Assembly: GCF_003590095.1 (NCBI RefSeq) | Contig: NC_039486.1 | Coordinates: 8,926,336 to 8,990,335 of the forward strand | Direction: 5' to 3' | DNA from: Trichoplusia ni | Taxonomy: Eukaryota > Arthropoda > Insecta > Lepidoptera > Noctuidae | Length of the DNA stretch: 64,000 bases | In this document: positions 26,301-38,066 of the stretch, in pieces | Numbering within the stretch: the first letter of the stretch is position 1 | Layout: every line of letters starts with the position of its first letter | Notes under the pieces: generated by a model | Told to the model about the DNA's origin: nothing | What the model saw: only the letters and a program-made list of their open reading frames with translations | Databases searched by the model: none | Made by a program: the position numbers and the translations under genes

Positions 26301-29066
26301 CGTACATCAAATTACGGCAAATTGATTTCTCCCGGCAGAGCGGTACGTTACTGACGAACCGTAGTTATTGTCTGCGTATGACCTGACTGAATTACAAACC
26401 CAATGTATGAAAACGGACTGCATTACGTTAAATCTTTTTTGGATTTTCCACTAAACTAGTAGTATAGGCATCTCAAGAACAATATATATGTCGGAGATGA
26501 GCATGAGAATAAATAACTAAATCATAATTAAAACCTCATTGGTGAAAAATAGTTCGCAACCTCATTCATAAAACCTATATAGTTACTGTTCGCGCCAATA
26601 CTGGCTGGTTGTAAAATAGAAGCGCGGGTATATTTGAATTTAGAATAGTGGATTATAAGTTTGAAGATGGTCGTGTTACTAAGTGATTATTGCGTAATAT
26701 TAAAGTTAGTAATTGTTGAGGCGTAATTGATGATTGTGTTGTTAATATTGTGAATATAGATTGTGTAAAGTAACTAAATAATGTGTAATGATTGGACAGC
26801 GCAAGGCTGGCGAGTTTGTTGCGCCGTTTGTTCTCTCCAGCGCGCTTAGCAAGCGGTGACGGGCGGGCGTTGTTGGGAATATGTCCAGATAGGGTTAGGA
26901 TTAAACGATAATGAGATAATGAGGCGTGAATGTGTGTTTTATTGAATACCCTATCCCGATGTCGGCTATCCTGACACCCAAAAGAGAGCTACGCCGACAT
27001 ATATATTTTAAACTCACTTGTAGCTACTATTTTGGATAAATGTATTCTGTTTTCTAGCCGACGACACTGCTAATCAATTTTCATTTCTTAAATGTTCGTA
27101 TAATCATACGTGTCATTGAAACAATAATTAGTACCTATTATGCGAGAACGCCAAGGAATCATTGTAATCTGTTTATCCGACATCTCTCTTCTTGGTATTA
27201 ATTTATCAATCGATACACTAAGACAAACTAATCTATCATATTTAAAAACGTGTCTAACGTAGGTATTAGAAATCTCAGTATCATAGATGTCATCGATTTT
27301 CGCAAACATTATCTATGAATTATCTGAAAAGCGATAATCTGATAAGCATCTATTGGGAGATAAAGAATGTAAAGGCAGTTTTAATGTATTATCATAAACA
27401 TGGTCAAGGATAAGAAATTTGCTAATACATACTGAAACAAAAGAATACAAGCAGCGAGACGGTTAAAGAAACAAAAGGTGTATGTTTTCAAATACAGCCC
27501 GGAGATGACAACACGCCGCGCGCCGCCTTGGAGCATTACTAGTAGCCACTGTTTTGGATATTTAGAGAGGGATCTCGGTATGTTGTGTAGATTAAATATT
27601 GAGTGAATGAATACTGTCAGGAGATTTTTGATTAGCTATCAACATGAATCATCCGATAAAAATGAAATCACTTTCTATAAGTAACCGATAAGTGTTTTTC
27701 ACATGATTTATACCTATATATACACAATGACCTTACCTTGAGGTCTTTAAGACCTGATCGGTTATCGCCCTTGTTTAATTGAAGTAAGTCACACTGAGAG
27801 CTCTTATCCTGAAGTAGCTCAGCCGTCAAGTGAATTAACATGGTAATCAATTTATTTATCAGAACCTGTTTAAATGCTGTAGCAGGTTTTTTAATAAGAT
27901 TCTAAGAAAAGTATTTTCCTAGTTTTAAATCCTTTGAAATAAATTCAAAATATGTTGATTTATATTTAACATTTTTACAGCTGTTTTCTTTGTGTCCCTT
28001 GGTACTGTCGCATAAGCGATTGTACGATCAAAGTATATTATTTTGTGGACTTGACAATATATCTACCGTACCAAAACGGAACAATTCACATTGTAAATCG
28101 AACAGCACATTGCTATCAATACATAATAATAGGAGTCTAAATTGTTGAGGTCATAGATACGATCTTTGACTGCTGGTATAAAAATAAATTACTTGACTCT
28201 GCATAATTAACTGAAGAGCTATGTAAGTAATTCATAACTTAGAACATTTAGAAATGACTTTTTCTCCTCACAAGTCATTTACCTTTAGCTTCTATACTCC
28301 TACTTAATACTTAACTGAAATTCTTCTGTCAATTTTTTTCCTTACTATGGGCAAGGACTTCAATATTTCAAGAGCCCCTGCGAAGTATTAATGGATGATA
28401 TTTAGTTCCTATAAATTTGATTCTGCAACAGCATGCCTGCAGCTTAGGTGCCCAAATCGCCAGATCAACAATTCAACGTTACAATAACAATACCGATACA
28501 ATAATACAGAGAAAACAAATTACTGTGTCCGCTGATGCGAGACGTTGCTTTCAGATAACATAAATCCAATAATTCATTAATTCAAAGCTAAATACAGATG
28601 GATCTAGTCTTAATTATTTCAAAACTATAAAGGTATAGTTGGGTCCTAAACTAGCCGGGATATCCCGATAAATACGCCTGAGTTAACTGTTACCAAATAA
28701 ACGATTTTGGTCCGTCGACCAAAATGTTAATATTAAGTACTAGTTCTTTTCTCGTGAGCAATAATATCTACTAATTAGTAATCATTGTGCGAGGAGAAAA
28801 CACTGACGTAGTCTCACTTTAAAAATAATTTGTCTCTCGCTTTATCATATAAATTATGCAAGTACGATGAATTAAATAAATTAGAAATAAATGTCCAACA
28901 CTGCATAAACACTTGATTCTTTAAGCTCGACTAAGTGAATATTAATTTAAATGCTAAGCGATTTTGCTAGGATTGCTTAATTCATAACGGCGTGTTAGCT
29001 AAACTTGTAAAAAAACAAAATCTTTAGACATACCTGCTTCAGAAGCGCAGGCGAAATTTTAGTCAT
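14337..29066 (-). CDS. SLC2-type sugar transporter, facilitated trehalose transporter Tret1-like (complete, 9 exons)
   Basis: This is a 12-helix major facilitator for hexose or trehalose in the plasma membrane. Exons are 29066-29034, 23588-23453, 22353-22139, 21254-21110, 20655-20517, 18336-18170, 17504-17309, 15660-15477 and 14537-14337; all phases match and the product is 471 residues. Sugar-transporter signatures appear in order: SWIG (54-57), GRKR (79-82), GRMITGVGVGF (110-120), RGRLG (138-142), PESPVWL (187-193), QQYSGIDAVIFF (259-270), DRAGRR (307-312) and PETKGKS (433-439). The LWLTFGASLSF segment starts helix 1. The 33-nt first exon (MTKISPALLKQ, donor CAG|GTATGT) is inferred: it is the right phase and gives a family-like short N terminus, but lies 5.4 kb upstream. 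Substrate (trehalose or glucose) cannot be decided from sequence. Introns carry repeats and a hairpin described separately. Confidence 0.9.
15725..15905 (-). repeat. tRNA-derived SINE-like copy B (transporter intron)
   Basis: Read on the minus strand it has GAGGGTTCGACCCCCGC (B-box-like), then GAGTGTCTTTGTGCATGTGA, then TTGAATGTCTGTGAAGCG and GCGACACAAGGATTAAATGG. It sits in the intron between transporter exons 7 and 8, in the sense orientation. It shares blocks with the copies at 10440, 36655 and 37665. Confidence 0.55.
16145..16230. repeat. Degenerate dispersed repeat fragment
   Basis: CATCATCATCTGCCTGGTCT followed by TTTTTTGGGTAGACTTCCAG resembles a widespread lepidopteran repeat whose copies read CATCATCTGCCTAG, then TGTTGGGGTCGGCTTCCAG. 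The resemblance is from memory and the copy is degraded. Confidence 0.35.
17878..18030. repeat. Dispersed repeat with GTGCGAGTCG head (copy 1)
   Basis: The segment starts ACCGGTTAGGTGCGAGTCGT, has GAGGGTGCCGTACAAA, and ends with AGGGTTCCGTTTCTATCC. The order of a paired GCGAGTC..GACTCGC-like core, then G.TGCCGTAC, then GGTTCCGTTT matches a repeat very common in moth genomes. A second, shorter copy in the opposite orientation is at 46072-46120. This one lies in the transporter intron between exons 6 and 7. Confidence 0.55.
18847..19158 (-). other. Unassigned 103-residue open frame inside a transporter intron
   Basis: The frame encodes a short polypeptide with a CNVCGG...CPHC pair of CxxC motifs, reminiscent of a small zinc ribbon. 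It lies in the intron between transporter exons 5 and 6 on the same strand. Its first codon is not a normal ATG (ATGTTC could only be used if transcription began inside the intron), and no known family was recognised. It may be chance, or the remnant of a transposon protein. Confidence 0.15.
21029..21086. repeat. Perfect inverted repeat: 27-bp arms, 4-nt loop
   Basis: The left arm 21029-21055 (begins TCCAAAAAAAGTAATAAG) is the exact reverse complement of the right arm 21060-21086, with TGCT between them. It lies in the transporter intron, 23 bases downstream of the 5' splice site of exon 4 (donor GT at 21109-21108 on the minus strand). The homology stops sharply at both ends and there is no target duplication that I can see, so it is not an obvious transposon. 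Confidence 0.9.
25888..25943. repeat. Tandem duplication, two 28-bp units
   Basis: Two adjacent 28-bp units (25888-25915 and 25916-25943) both start GAAGGTTCTTTCAACATAAG and differ at one base near the end. They lie in the long first intron of the transporter. A simple local duplication is the plain explanation. Confidence 0.85.
26800..27000. repeat. Probable transposon fragment (family not determined)
   Basis: A GC-rich island reads GGCTGGCGAGTTTGTTGCGC, then CGTTTGTTCTCTCCAGCGCG, in an AT-rich intron. From general knowledge, phrases of the type GAGTTT.TTGCGCCGTTT.TTCTC occur in dispersed lepidopteran elements. At 26958-27000 an ATGTCGGC...GCCGACAT inverted pair could be a termini-like structure. 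No complete element or target duplication was found. Confidence 0.35.
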
Positions 29067-32000
29067 CGTAATTATGAAGTGTACCCCTAAATAGTAATTT
29101 CAATATTTAGGTACTATACACCCACTGTTTAATTTTGGGCACTGTTTGTGTTGGTCCACATAAGCGCACAATTTACATATACTTGTATAAAGTACCGACG
29201 ACCGTCTCCTCTTGGCCGTCAAGAAAGACTGCGACGATGCCAGCCTCCTACCACCTGTTTTGTGTACAATCTGCGCCAACGCCTGGTCATGTGAGATGAA
29301 CTTCTACCGGCTCGATAGCCTCGATATGATAACCTCGACATTAGGAAATTTTGAAAAACATCAGACTAACAAATTTCATGTGACCTGGCGAAAACGTGAA
29401 ATTTGTACAGCTACTCTAATTGGTGTAAGCTTATTTACTAACATCCCTATTTATCATATGCAGCTCATGCACTAGCAACAACACTAGATTTATTAGTGAA
29501 GAAAATTATTGCAGTTGCGATCTTTTGAGGAAATAACTACCCGTATAAATATAAAGCATTAAATTTATGAACTTCTAATAAACAATTAGTTATAACATGC
29601 CAAAAATATCTCACTACACAACCTGCTAAATAATATCAGTGTCTAATAAATAAACATATAAATAATTCCAACTTTCGCGTGAAAAAAAATCGGAATGGGT
29701 TGAGTAAGCAGCACAGTTATTTTTTTACGGGAGTAAATCCTGCGAATGAAATTTCCTGTAAATTAGAATCTTCATTACCTTTTAATTATCTACACTAACC
29801 CAGTGTTATAACTAAAATATATTAGATCCAACTGGAACTTAGAAGAGGTTTACCTAATAAACGTAACAGGTACTGTAGTGAGGCCTTTGTTTAAAATCAG
29901 AAATCAAATTATCAAAGCTAATAAATACGCACATTGCACGTTTAGTTTTATTCGAAAAGCAAAAACTCTACTAATACTCCATGATTGGGCTTTAATTTAA
30001 AATTTAATCTATCTTTATTGGTAAACTGATCGATAAGCGAATTTGTATACTTACATTTTATGTTACAAAACCAGTTTACTAACAAATTAACACTAAATTA
30101 ACTAGGAAAAAACATACAGAAATGCGGCAAAAAAACTTTTAGACTATACATTGTGTCCAATCGTTGAATAGGGTTCTTTCATGGTAGGAAGTATTTTATA
30201 CCACTACAGCCTTATGATACCTTTGTTAGTTACTACATTTATTAACAATATGTAAAGGTGCTGATATTAATTGGCGTCATGTGATTGTTCAACAAACGCT
30301 CATAAGAAGAAACAACAAGACACGAGGTTTTTGTTTGGTCATCAACGACATGTCCTGTCACGAGACAACAAACTCGTTTTTCAAAACGCTTCTTTGCTTT
30401 GCTTCTTCGCCATTCGATTTTTCGATTATATTTAATTATAAAACTCTTCCAAAAAATATTTAAATCACAAAACGATAAACTGTAACTAAAATAACTGAAG
30501 CTAAACAAAGTTATTGTCATTAGTTTTTACGCTATTCTTAAAACAGTACAGTAAATTACGCAAGATATAAAGTAAAGGATAAAAAAAAACTGTATAAATA
30601 AAGGCCAATTTTTTCAGGTGTCAAACTCCATGAAATAATATATTTTCTAGGTACCTCTATAAAAACTAAATTAAAAAAATAAGAGTAAGTAACCTGGATG
30701 CTGCTTTTGCAGCTTTAAACTGAGGCCTTAAAACCAGTTTTAACAAGTAGGTTATAGGTACATTAAATCATCATGCCTATTTTTGCCCGTAAAATTCCAA
30801 ACATTGTCTAATTTGGCCATTCAGGGTCCCCCTTTTGTGTAATTGCAATTAGTGTTCAGTTTTGTCGCAAATAGTAATGACGGTTTGCATCTATTGTATG
30901 TCAGATGATTTCTATGTCACACAGCACTTTGGCACATTATTGTTGTTATTCTGAATACATTAACAAAAACAGCAACTTGAGTAAAAATTGAAGGCACTTG
31001 AACACTTGAAATAAAGTAGTTTTTTAACCAACTATTTCAAAACACATCGTTTAATGTAAGTCCAGTCTAGAATAAAGTTAAATTGATAATAAAAGATTCG
31101 TCTTCGTTTTCAAGAAGAAATAAAAGCATGATCATCAGATCAAATGTTTATATCGACAGCCGAGAGATTAAAGTGTCATGATTAGTTTATCACGAGTGCC
31201 CACTGCAATGGACATTTACAGGACGTGACCAGGATTTTGATGTATGATATAAATCTTGATGAAAAATCAATAATAGTGTAAATTATAGAAACATCTTGAT
31301 CTTACAATTCCATTAATAAGTATTTAGAAGAGTAGGACATATAGTTGATCGTTCTCTCTAAAAAGACTCTCTTTTGACAATCTAAATATGTATTCTGTTG
31401 TCGTGCGTTTTGATTTTCCCTTAGATACAGCAGCATTTAATTTATAATTTACGCAGTGCATAAGGAAAATCTATGGAGTACCTCGCTCGTGGGCTCTAAA
31501 TCCACCACTGCGATAACAATTTTACTGTAACCAGACCACTGATAGGTACCTGGTTTGTAATTGGAGTTCGACTTTTTCCAAATAAGGGTCAAATCACCTG
31601 TCATGATAATGGATAAGTTCACGTGATTTATAGGCAGATTTGACAAACACTTCCAGCTTAATCTATAAAGGAATCTTTGTAGTTTTCAGTGACGTACATT
31701 GGGTTACTTGTAGAGAACATAAGATAAGATCTAATCAGCTTGTTAGATACTTATCGAACGAGCCACCTGTCTCATCTATTTATCAAAAAGAGTAGGCAGG
31801 TACTGATGAATAGCCTAGATAATGAGTACTGGAGATTGGGGGTCGATCGACCATTTAGGACAATCTGGTCTTGAGTGCCCCGGCAAAACTGCGCTATCAG
31901 GGCACTACAAAAGGTAAGACGAAAATCTATCCCTAATAGGTAGTCACTTTTTGTAAAGTGGTTCGATTTAGCTGAGGTTTTGAGTAATAAATATTATAAA

Positions 32001-33000
32001 CACGATACTAAAGAATTATAAATAACTGCTATTTAATTGACCGAAGTCATAATCCTGAACTTCTTTAAAACAGTTATCTATATTTTAATCTTGCAACGAT
32101 CGTGTTCATTATTCGCCTCAACCGCCATTGATAACATGCAGTATTGTGACGAACACTTAAGCAATTGAATACTACAATGAATATCATACATACACAGGTC
32201 AAGCTCGGATGTTGTGTTATACTACACCTGTGTATCGACACTAGTAGATCCGTAAAACAAACAAGTCTGTATACTCATGTTTATAAAAATAAATTACATC
32301 ATTGAATAGCCACGATATGTGTGTGTGTTATTGCTTCGACACATTTAACTTGTTCTATCCCGATTTTTTTAATGGGCTGAACCCTATATTATGCAATTTT
32401 TTTGGCTTTTTTTTCTAATAACGTATCTACCATATTCCTTAGCTCTACACAGAAGTGTTTACGTCGCGATATATTCAGCATTTGGTATATGCTACAGGTT
32501 TTCTTTTTCTAGAATGAGACTTTTTGTATTAAAATCAAGTAAAACCTCCTTGTATTCCTGATACCCCGTAGAGGATTTATTGAAACAATCAGACCTAGAA
32601 AAAATTTAGGATTTCAATATAGCGCTCCTTAGGCTAGTAAGAATTTAAGTATTTTTCAACTAAAAGTCAACTGTATAAGACTTGATCTAATAAGAACCAT
32701 GATTGACGGAACTGCTAGTTTTAGAACTAGCACTCGAAAATTTATCAGCTAAGCACTTAGTTTTTTTAGTCAACGCTTATATCTTATTGCAAGCTATACG
32801 ATTAAGAAATTTAGGTAAATTCACAGATGTAGAACCAAGATAATGCTAATTTCTTTACAACTGATAAGAATTTGTTACGCATTCAAGTTAATATAGATAG
32901 ACGCTAATCTCTCACGAAACACGCTAAACAGTGATAAGCTATATCACTAATTTATATTATATCGATCCAATTTCAGTACAAAATAAACTCCTTCATCAGA
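29067..33000. other. Intergenic stretch between transporter and carboxypeptidase genes (divergent promoters)
   Basis: The transporter (-) and the first carboxypeptidase (+) are transcribed away from each other, so both upstream control regions should lie here. No coding exon was found. The GC-richer segment at 29205-29340 contains an 87-codon frame without recognisable features. A small hairpin with AGTGCCC/GGGCACT arms lies at about 31876-31910. I see no convincing TATA box for either gene. Confidence 0.4.
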
Positions 33001-36000
33001 ATGTGGTTTTATTCAATATTTATTTTAACGTTATCAAGTCAATATGTAGTCGGTAAGTTAGTGTTTTGATACAAAACTATATTATTAACCGATCTTGAAT
33101 TTAGTCATTTCAGTATGGTTAGTTGATGGAAAAGAGAGTCAATAAACTGATAGCTTGCATTTAATTTATGCTAACTAATCACCATGTTTTATCAAACCTA
33201 GCTATCCATATCAGGGTGTCTTGAGAACCGGGGACAGGCGATATACTAGTGATACAAGATACTTTTATAAGGGTTGTTGTTATCATAATTTTAGCCTGAA
33301 TTAATGTAATACTTTGTTAATATCACAAGGCTGTTACTGCACTTCAAGAAACAAGTAGGAAAATTGATAGTTTTGTAAATGTTCGCCAAGTATCTTTTAG
33401 ACCAAAATGTTTATTATATAAATTACTTAAAAATATATACTACATTATTCTTCAATGATTTTGCACGGCAATGACACCAATTCTATTTAAAATTTATAAC
33501 AAGATACTAACCCAATACTAATATCTGATAATCATTGTTGTAGGTCAATTTGGTCCGTATAAACAAGCCTCCAACTATGTGAACGTAAGAGAGGGAGCTC
33601 ATATGTTTTACTGGTTATTCTACACAACAGCTACTGAAAACTACACTGAAAGACCCCTTATAGTATGGCTACAAGGAGGTCCAGGCGGCTCCTCTACTGG
33701 CATTGGTAATTTTGAAATATTAGGTCCTCAAGATGAGTACTTGCAAGATAGAAACTACACTTGGGTATGCAAAAGTTTCTTAAGATTTTGATTTTTAGTT
33801 CAAATATTATAATTTACCTTTTTGTTTGTATATATTTTTATGATTTAATGATATGATATGTTGATAGATAGAGAACTGAAAAAATAAATATAAATCAAAC
33901 TAAGTCACTAAAATGATACATCGGTCATCGGAGTAAAAGCTCATTAAGTTCAAATCTAGAGTCAAATCATAAGAGTTCAAGTCTAGAAGTTTATACATAG
34001 CTTTATATATATATAGCTTTTTCAAAAAGAGCTGTTTAAAGGACAGCACACAACACCAACTACATTGAGATTGAGTAGTTTTATTCCTGGTGACCAAAAA
34101 TTATGTAGGGTAATGAATGAGCTATTTTCTTTTGTTATTTGACAGGTAAATAACTTCAACGTGCTCTTTGTGGATAATCCAGTAGGAACGGGCTACAGTT
34201 ATGTAGAAGATTTTAAATTTCTGACTGTTACAAACGATGAAATAGGTAAGGCGTAGGCATAGGCAGTAACACAACGATATTTTTAAATATAATTATTGAT
34301 TAAGTTATTAAATAAAGATATTTAAACAGCTCTAGATTTCGTCGAGCTCATGCGAGGATTTTATAAAGATCATCCAGAGTTCAATTCAGTACCACTTTAC
34401 ATCTATGGGCAGTCGTATGGAGGGAAGATGGCTATCGACATGGCCATACGAATGCGTGAGGTAAGTAAAACATGTGACGAAGGCACCTAACGTAGTTCAC
34501 ATACGTCAAACACAGTCAGAATTTGTACGGAACTCATGTGACATGGAAATACATGTAAGTGCTAATTAGTTGTTCCTTGCAAATGAAAAACATGTGATAC
34601 AATGATGTAAAACAAAAAATATTGTTTATTTAGAAAAGAGTTTCGGTGCTAATTATTTTTATTACTCAGGCGGAGCAAGAGGGTACAATTGGTTCAAATT
34701 TGAGGGGAGTGGCGATGGGCAATGCTTGGATATCTCCAGTTGATGCGACTCTTACTTGGGGCCCTCTATTATTGGCAGCGGGTCTAGTTGACCAAGAAGG
34801 GTACGAGGCTATTCAGGCTGCAGCCAAGGAGTCGGAACGATTGTTCAATGAGGGCGACTATGCTGGTTCTACATCCGCATGGTCAAATACCCAGAGCACA
34901 GTGTTTCGCCATACAACAAGCGTCGATTTTTATAACATCCTAACAAAAATGCAAGTTAGAATGAGTGACACCACTAAAAGTGCTTATGGTAAGAACACAT
35001 AGATTCTAGTACTGACAAAATTTGGCTTTAATACAGCCTGTTAAAACTGGCTCAGGTGGACGTACATATGATTAAACGCTGCTTCAGTGAAATGGTAAGA
35101 TACCTGTAGCAATGAATCTGAGAATGAAAGATTACAAAATCAATTGGAGCTATTTCTGCTTTCAGAACTTTCAAGAGACATGTTGATTAACAATGTGCCA
35201 TACGGGATTGAAAATTCGAGGCAAGATGCTTTTAACCTGACTCATTTCATGAACACTGATGTGAAAACTGCGCTCAACATTCCGGAACACGTGATTTGGG
35301 GCTCTCAATCTAATGCCGTGTTTCATTATTTAAGGGGAGACTTCATGAAGCCTGTTACTGATGGCAGTAAGTTTTATTTAGTTCATAACAGTTGAAAATT
35401 AATTCGATAAAAAGCTGACAAATATTTCAAAATATCAAAGTCAGAAACAGTTCTGTACCTGGCTGATAAAAAGAGCAGAATTTCGAAGCATCGGTTCTAA
35501 TTAGTGTTTATTTTTTCAGTTGAGAAACTGCTGAACGAAACGGACATTATACTGACGAAATATAATGGAAATCTCGATTTAATTTGCGACACCCCAGGTA
35601 AAACATCAATACTGAATTCTAAAGGTTACTTGAGGTTATTTTTTAACAATGCTAGAATAAAAAATGCATAATTTTGGGGAAGCCTCCCACAAAATCTTCT
35701 ATTCCGCTAGGAAAAGCGTAAAGGATTTGAGCTTGTTTTGCACCAACTAAAGCTGCTCTTATTAATATAATTATCCTTACTAATATTATAAATGTGAAAG
35801 TAACTCTGTCTGTCAGTCAGTCTGTCTGTTACGCTTTCACAGCTTAACCACTGAACTAATTTTAATGAAATTTGGTATAGAGATAGAGTTGACCTTGAGA
35901 AACAACATATGATAGTTTTTTATCCCGGACTTTTCAAGAGTACTCTTGGAAACGCGATATAACCGACCTCGGGGGCGAAGCCGCGGGCTTACTAACATTT

Positions 36001-37206
36001 TTTGCTTAGTTGTTGTGAATCGTCACATTAAGTAACGGGGTATACATATAAAACCTCACAAAGGGTTATTAAGGATTAAGAGATAACCACACTTCGGATC
36101 CTAATTTCACGCAACTTTTAAAAAGAATATTTAGAACTGATGAAGAACTGACCATAAACCTGACTATAAAGAAATGACCATAAATTCCAGGAAAAATTAA
36201 CAACAGCTATAAAAATTATACTATAGATACTGAGAGATTGCGAGATTCACTCCCTTTTGCGTTGGTCTTAAATTGTATCCCATCCCATCCTATTCCTTTT
36301 TTCCTGTATGGTATGACAGTCACGTTAATAAGTTTCAAATAGTTGATTATCGTACTTCTGTACTCGATAAGCTTAAACTAATGTTGATAACATAATTTAG
36401 TTATCACTGATACCAAACAAATTGGGTAATGATTTCTGTCATTAATTTAGCGTAGCAATGAAAGCAACTTTGATTGAGAAGGTGTAATTAATTCTAATCC
36501 TAAGATAAAATAGATAAATGCTTAACACAATCAGGACAAATTACAAAAGGTTATCGATTGCATACATTTTAATAAATTGTTTCCGATCTCAATTAATTTT
36601 AATTTTTTTATGTTTAACATACATCTAACAATTGAAAGTACTACGACTGTGACAAATACACGGGGGTGGTATCATAAAATCAAAAAGCTTGTCAGCTTGT
36701 CTTTCGCGGGGATGGAACCTGCGACACATCACCCATAGAGGGTTTTGCGTGGTGACCCCAGCCACTCGGCTGTCCATGTTGTCGAAATTTTAAATAATTA
36801 ATTTTAATTTAGAAAAAAAAAAGGACTAAGTGTCTTATAACTAGCACTTTAAGTATTTTGAACTAATGGCCTCTACAAAATGGAGCCATAGTAAGTTATT
36901 TTCTAATTTCAGGCCAATTACTGTGGGTCGATCGTCTGAAATGGCATGGTGCTGAAGCCTACAAACAAGCCCCACGTCTTCCTATCTGGGAAAACGGTAA
37001 ATTAGAAGGGTACTACAAAGCTTATGAAAACTTCAGATTTTTCTGGATAAATGTAGCGGGTCACAGTGTAAGTAAACTCGCGATAATCAAACGAGAAAAT
37101 AAATTTAGTTTACACTTTTAATATCTCATTTGTGTTTTTTCAGGTACCAAGGGACAACCCAGCTGGAAGTAACGCATTTCTTCGCGACATGACATCGTTC
37201 GGTTGA
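33001..37206 (+). CDS. Serine carboxypeptidase, retinoid-inducible (SCPEP1-like), family S10; catalytic triad present
   Basis: S10 carboxypeptidases remove C-terminal residues in lysosomes or outside cells. Nine exons: 33001-33052, 33544-33764, 34146-34245, 34330-34460, 34670-34988, 35166-35366, 35520-35597, 36913-37067 and 37144-37206; 439 residues, close to the roughly 450 usual for SCPEP1. Residues 1-18 are a signal peptide (MWFYSIFILTLSSQYVVG). The oxyanion loop is WLQGGPGGSS (59-68), followed by GNFEILGP (72-79) and FVDNPVGTGYSYV (99-111). The nucleophile is Ser153 in YGQSYGGKM, the acid is Asp361 in NGNLDLICDTPG, and His418 is in VAGHSVP. Odd point: the residue before the serine is Gln, where S10 enzymes normally have Glu. 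The next gene is a tandem paralogue. A possible poly(A) signal ATTAAA is at 37272-37277. Confidence 0.93.
35771..35992. repeat. Dispersed lepidopteran repeat in carboxypeptidase intron (copy 1)
   Basis: The copy runs from CCTTACTAATATTATAAATG through CTGTCTGTCAGTCAGTCTGT, TTACGCTTTCACAGCTTAAC and TTTTAATGAAATTTGGTATA to GGGGCGAAGCCGCGGGC. This block order is that of one of the commonest small repeats of moth genomes (non-autonomous element, possibly SINE or LINE tail). It lies in the intron between exons 7 and 8 of the first carboxypeptidase. An inverted relative is at 44241-44462. Confidence 0.75.
36655..36785 (-). repeat. tRNA-derived SINE-like copy C
   Basis: On the minus strand it reads ACAGCCGAGTGGCTGGGGTC (A-box-like), then CGCAGGTTCCATCCCCGCG (B-box-like) about 50 bases later. 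This is the spacing of a pol III promoter inside a tRNA-derived SINE head. It lies in the last long intron of the first carboxypeptidase gene. Confidence 0.6.
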
Positions 37207-38066
37207 CTTTTATGAAAAAATAATTAAAAGCTATTTCAAAATTTAGTCGTCTTTTTAATTTTCCCTTAATTATTAAATGAACGAAACTACCTCAAATGAA
37301 TGTCAAAAAGAATAGTTTAATGATAAAGTAATTCACACCACGGTCAGAAACTTGTGACAGTGATACAAAACAAACTTGTGGCATCTTACTGCAGTATACT
37401 TAGTAGCATTCCAAGAAAAACGGCGTTTTGTAGGTACTTTTTTCCCATAAGCGTAGAGATTTTTCTCAGCGTCAAAGTTTCCTTAAACTTTGAACGGAAG
37501 TCAAAGATTAAGACTGAATGCCTATACGATGCGTTTTCGCCAAATGATCACAAAGCGACACTAAACGGGGTAATGCACTCAATATGTTTTAAAATTACAA
37601 ATAAATTATTACAAACAGAACGTAAATTTGTTTTTTTTTATAACTAGGTACTACCGCTCTAAGTACATAGTTTAATCCTTGTGTTGCGGGGGTTTTACAA
37701 ACATTCAAGTCACAATAACAAAGACACCTAGACAGGGCTTTCGCGTGATGACCTCAAATACTCGGCTATTCAATTAAAATTCGCAACTTTTGCCCATTCC
37801 ATTCTTTTAGCTAGAGAGGGAAAGAAAGAATTCGCCTGAAAAGAAATATAAATAAAATTAAATAAGTAGGTACACTAGGTACAGTACTGGATCAAGACGA
37901 TATCCTAATCCTAACCTATCAAATATGACGTCGATATTTTTGATTATCTCAAAGAAATAGGACTGTAATCAGCTCGTAATATTGATTAATTATATTGTAG
38001 CAATATCACTGCTTGTGTTGAAAGTACTGAACGTATTGACATTTAAGGAAATATTTGTTTTTAAAA
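37207..38066. other. Spacer between the two tandem carboxypeptidase genes
   Basis: The gap between the first stop codon and the second start codon is only 860 bp. It holds the first gene's 3' end, the repeat copy at 37665-37775, and presumably the second gene's promoter. The 97-codon open frame at 37354-37647 shows no recognisable feature. Confidence 0.5.
37665..37775 (-). repeat. tRNA-derived SINE-like copy D (partial)
   Basis: On the minus strand it has ATAGCCGAGTATTTGAGGTC, then GTGTCTTTGTTATTGTGACT, TTGAATGTTTGTAAAACCCC and CAACACAAGGATTAAAC. The last two blocks match copy B (15725-15905), and the first resembles the start of copy C. It lies between the two carboxypeptidase genes. Confidence 0.55.

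Noticed and set aside
29212..29475. 87-codon frame in a GC-richer patch upstream of the transporter
   Set aside because: No ATG in good context, domain, or splice support; neither strand gave a recognisable protein.
37354..37647. 97-codon frame between the carboxypeptidase genes
   Set aside because: No homology, start context or composition typical of coding sequence; it lies in a 3' flank.
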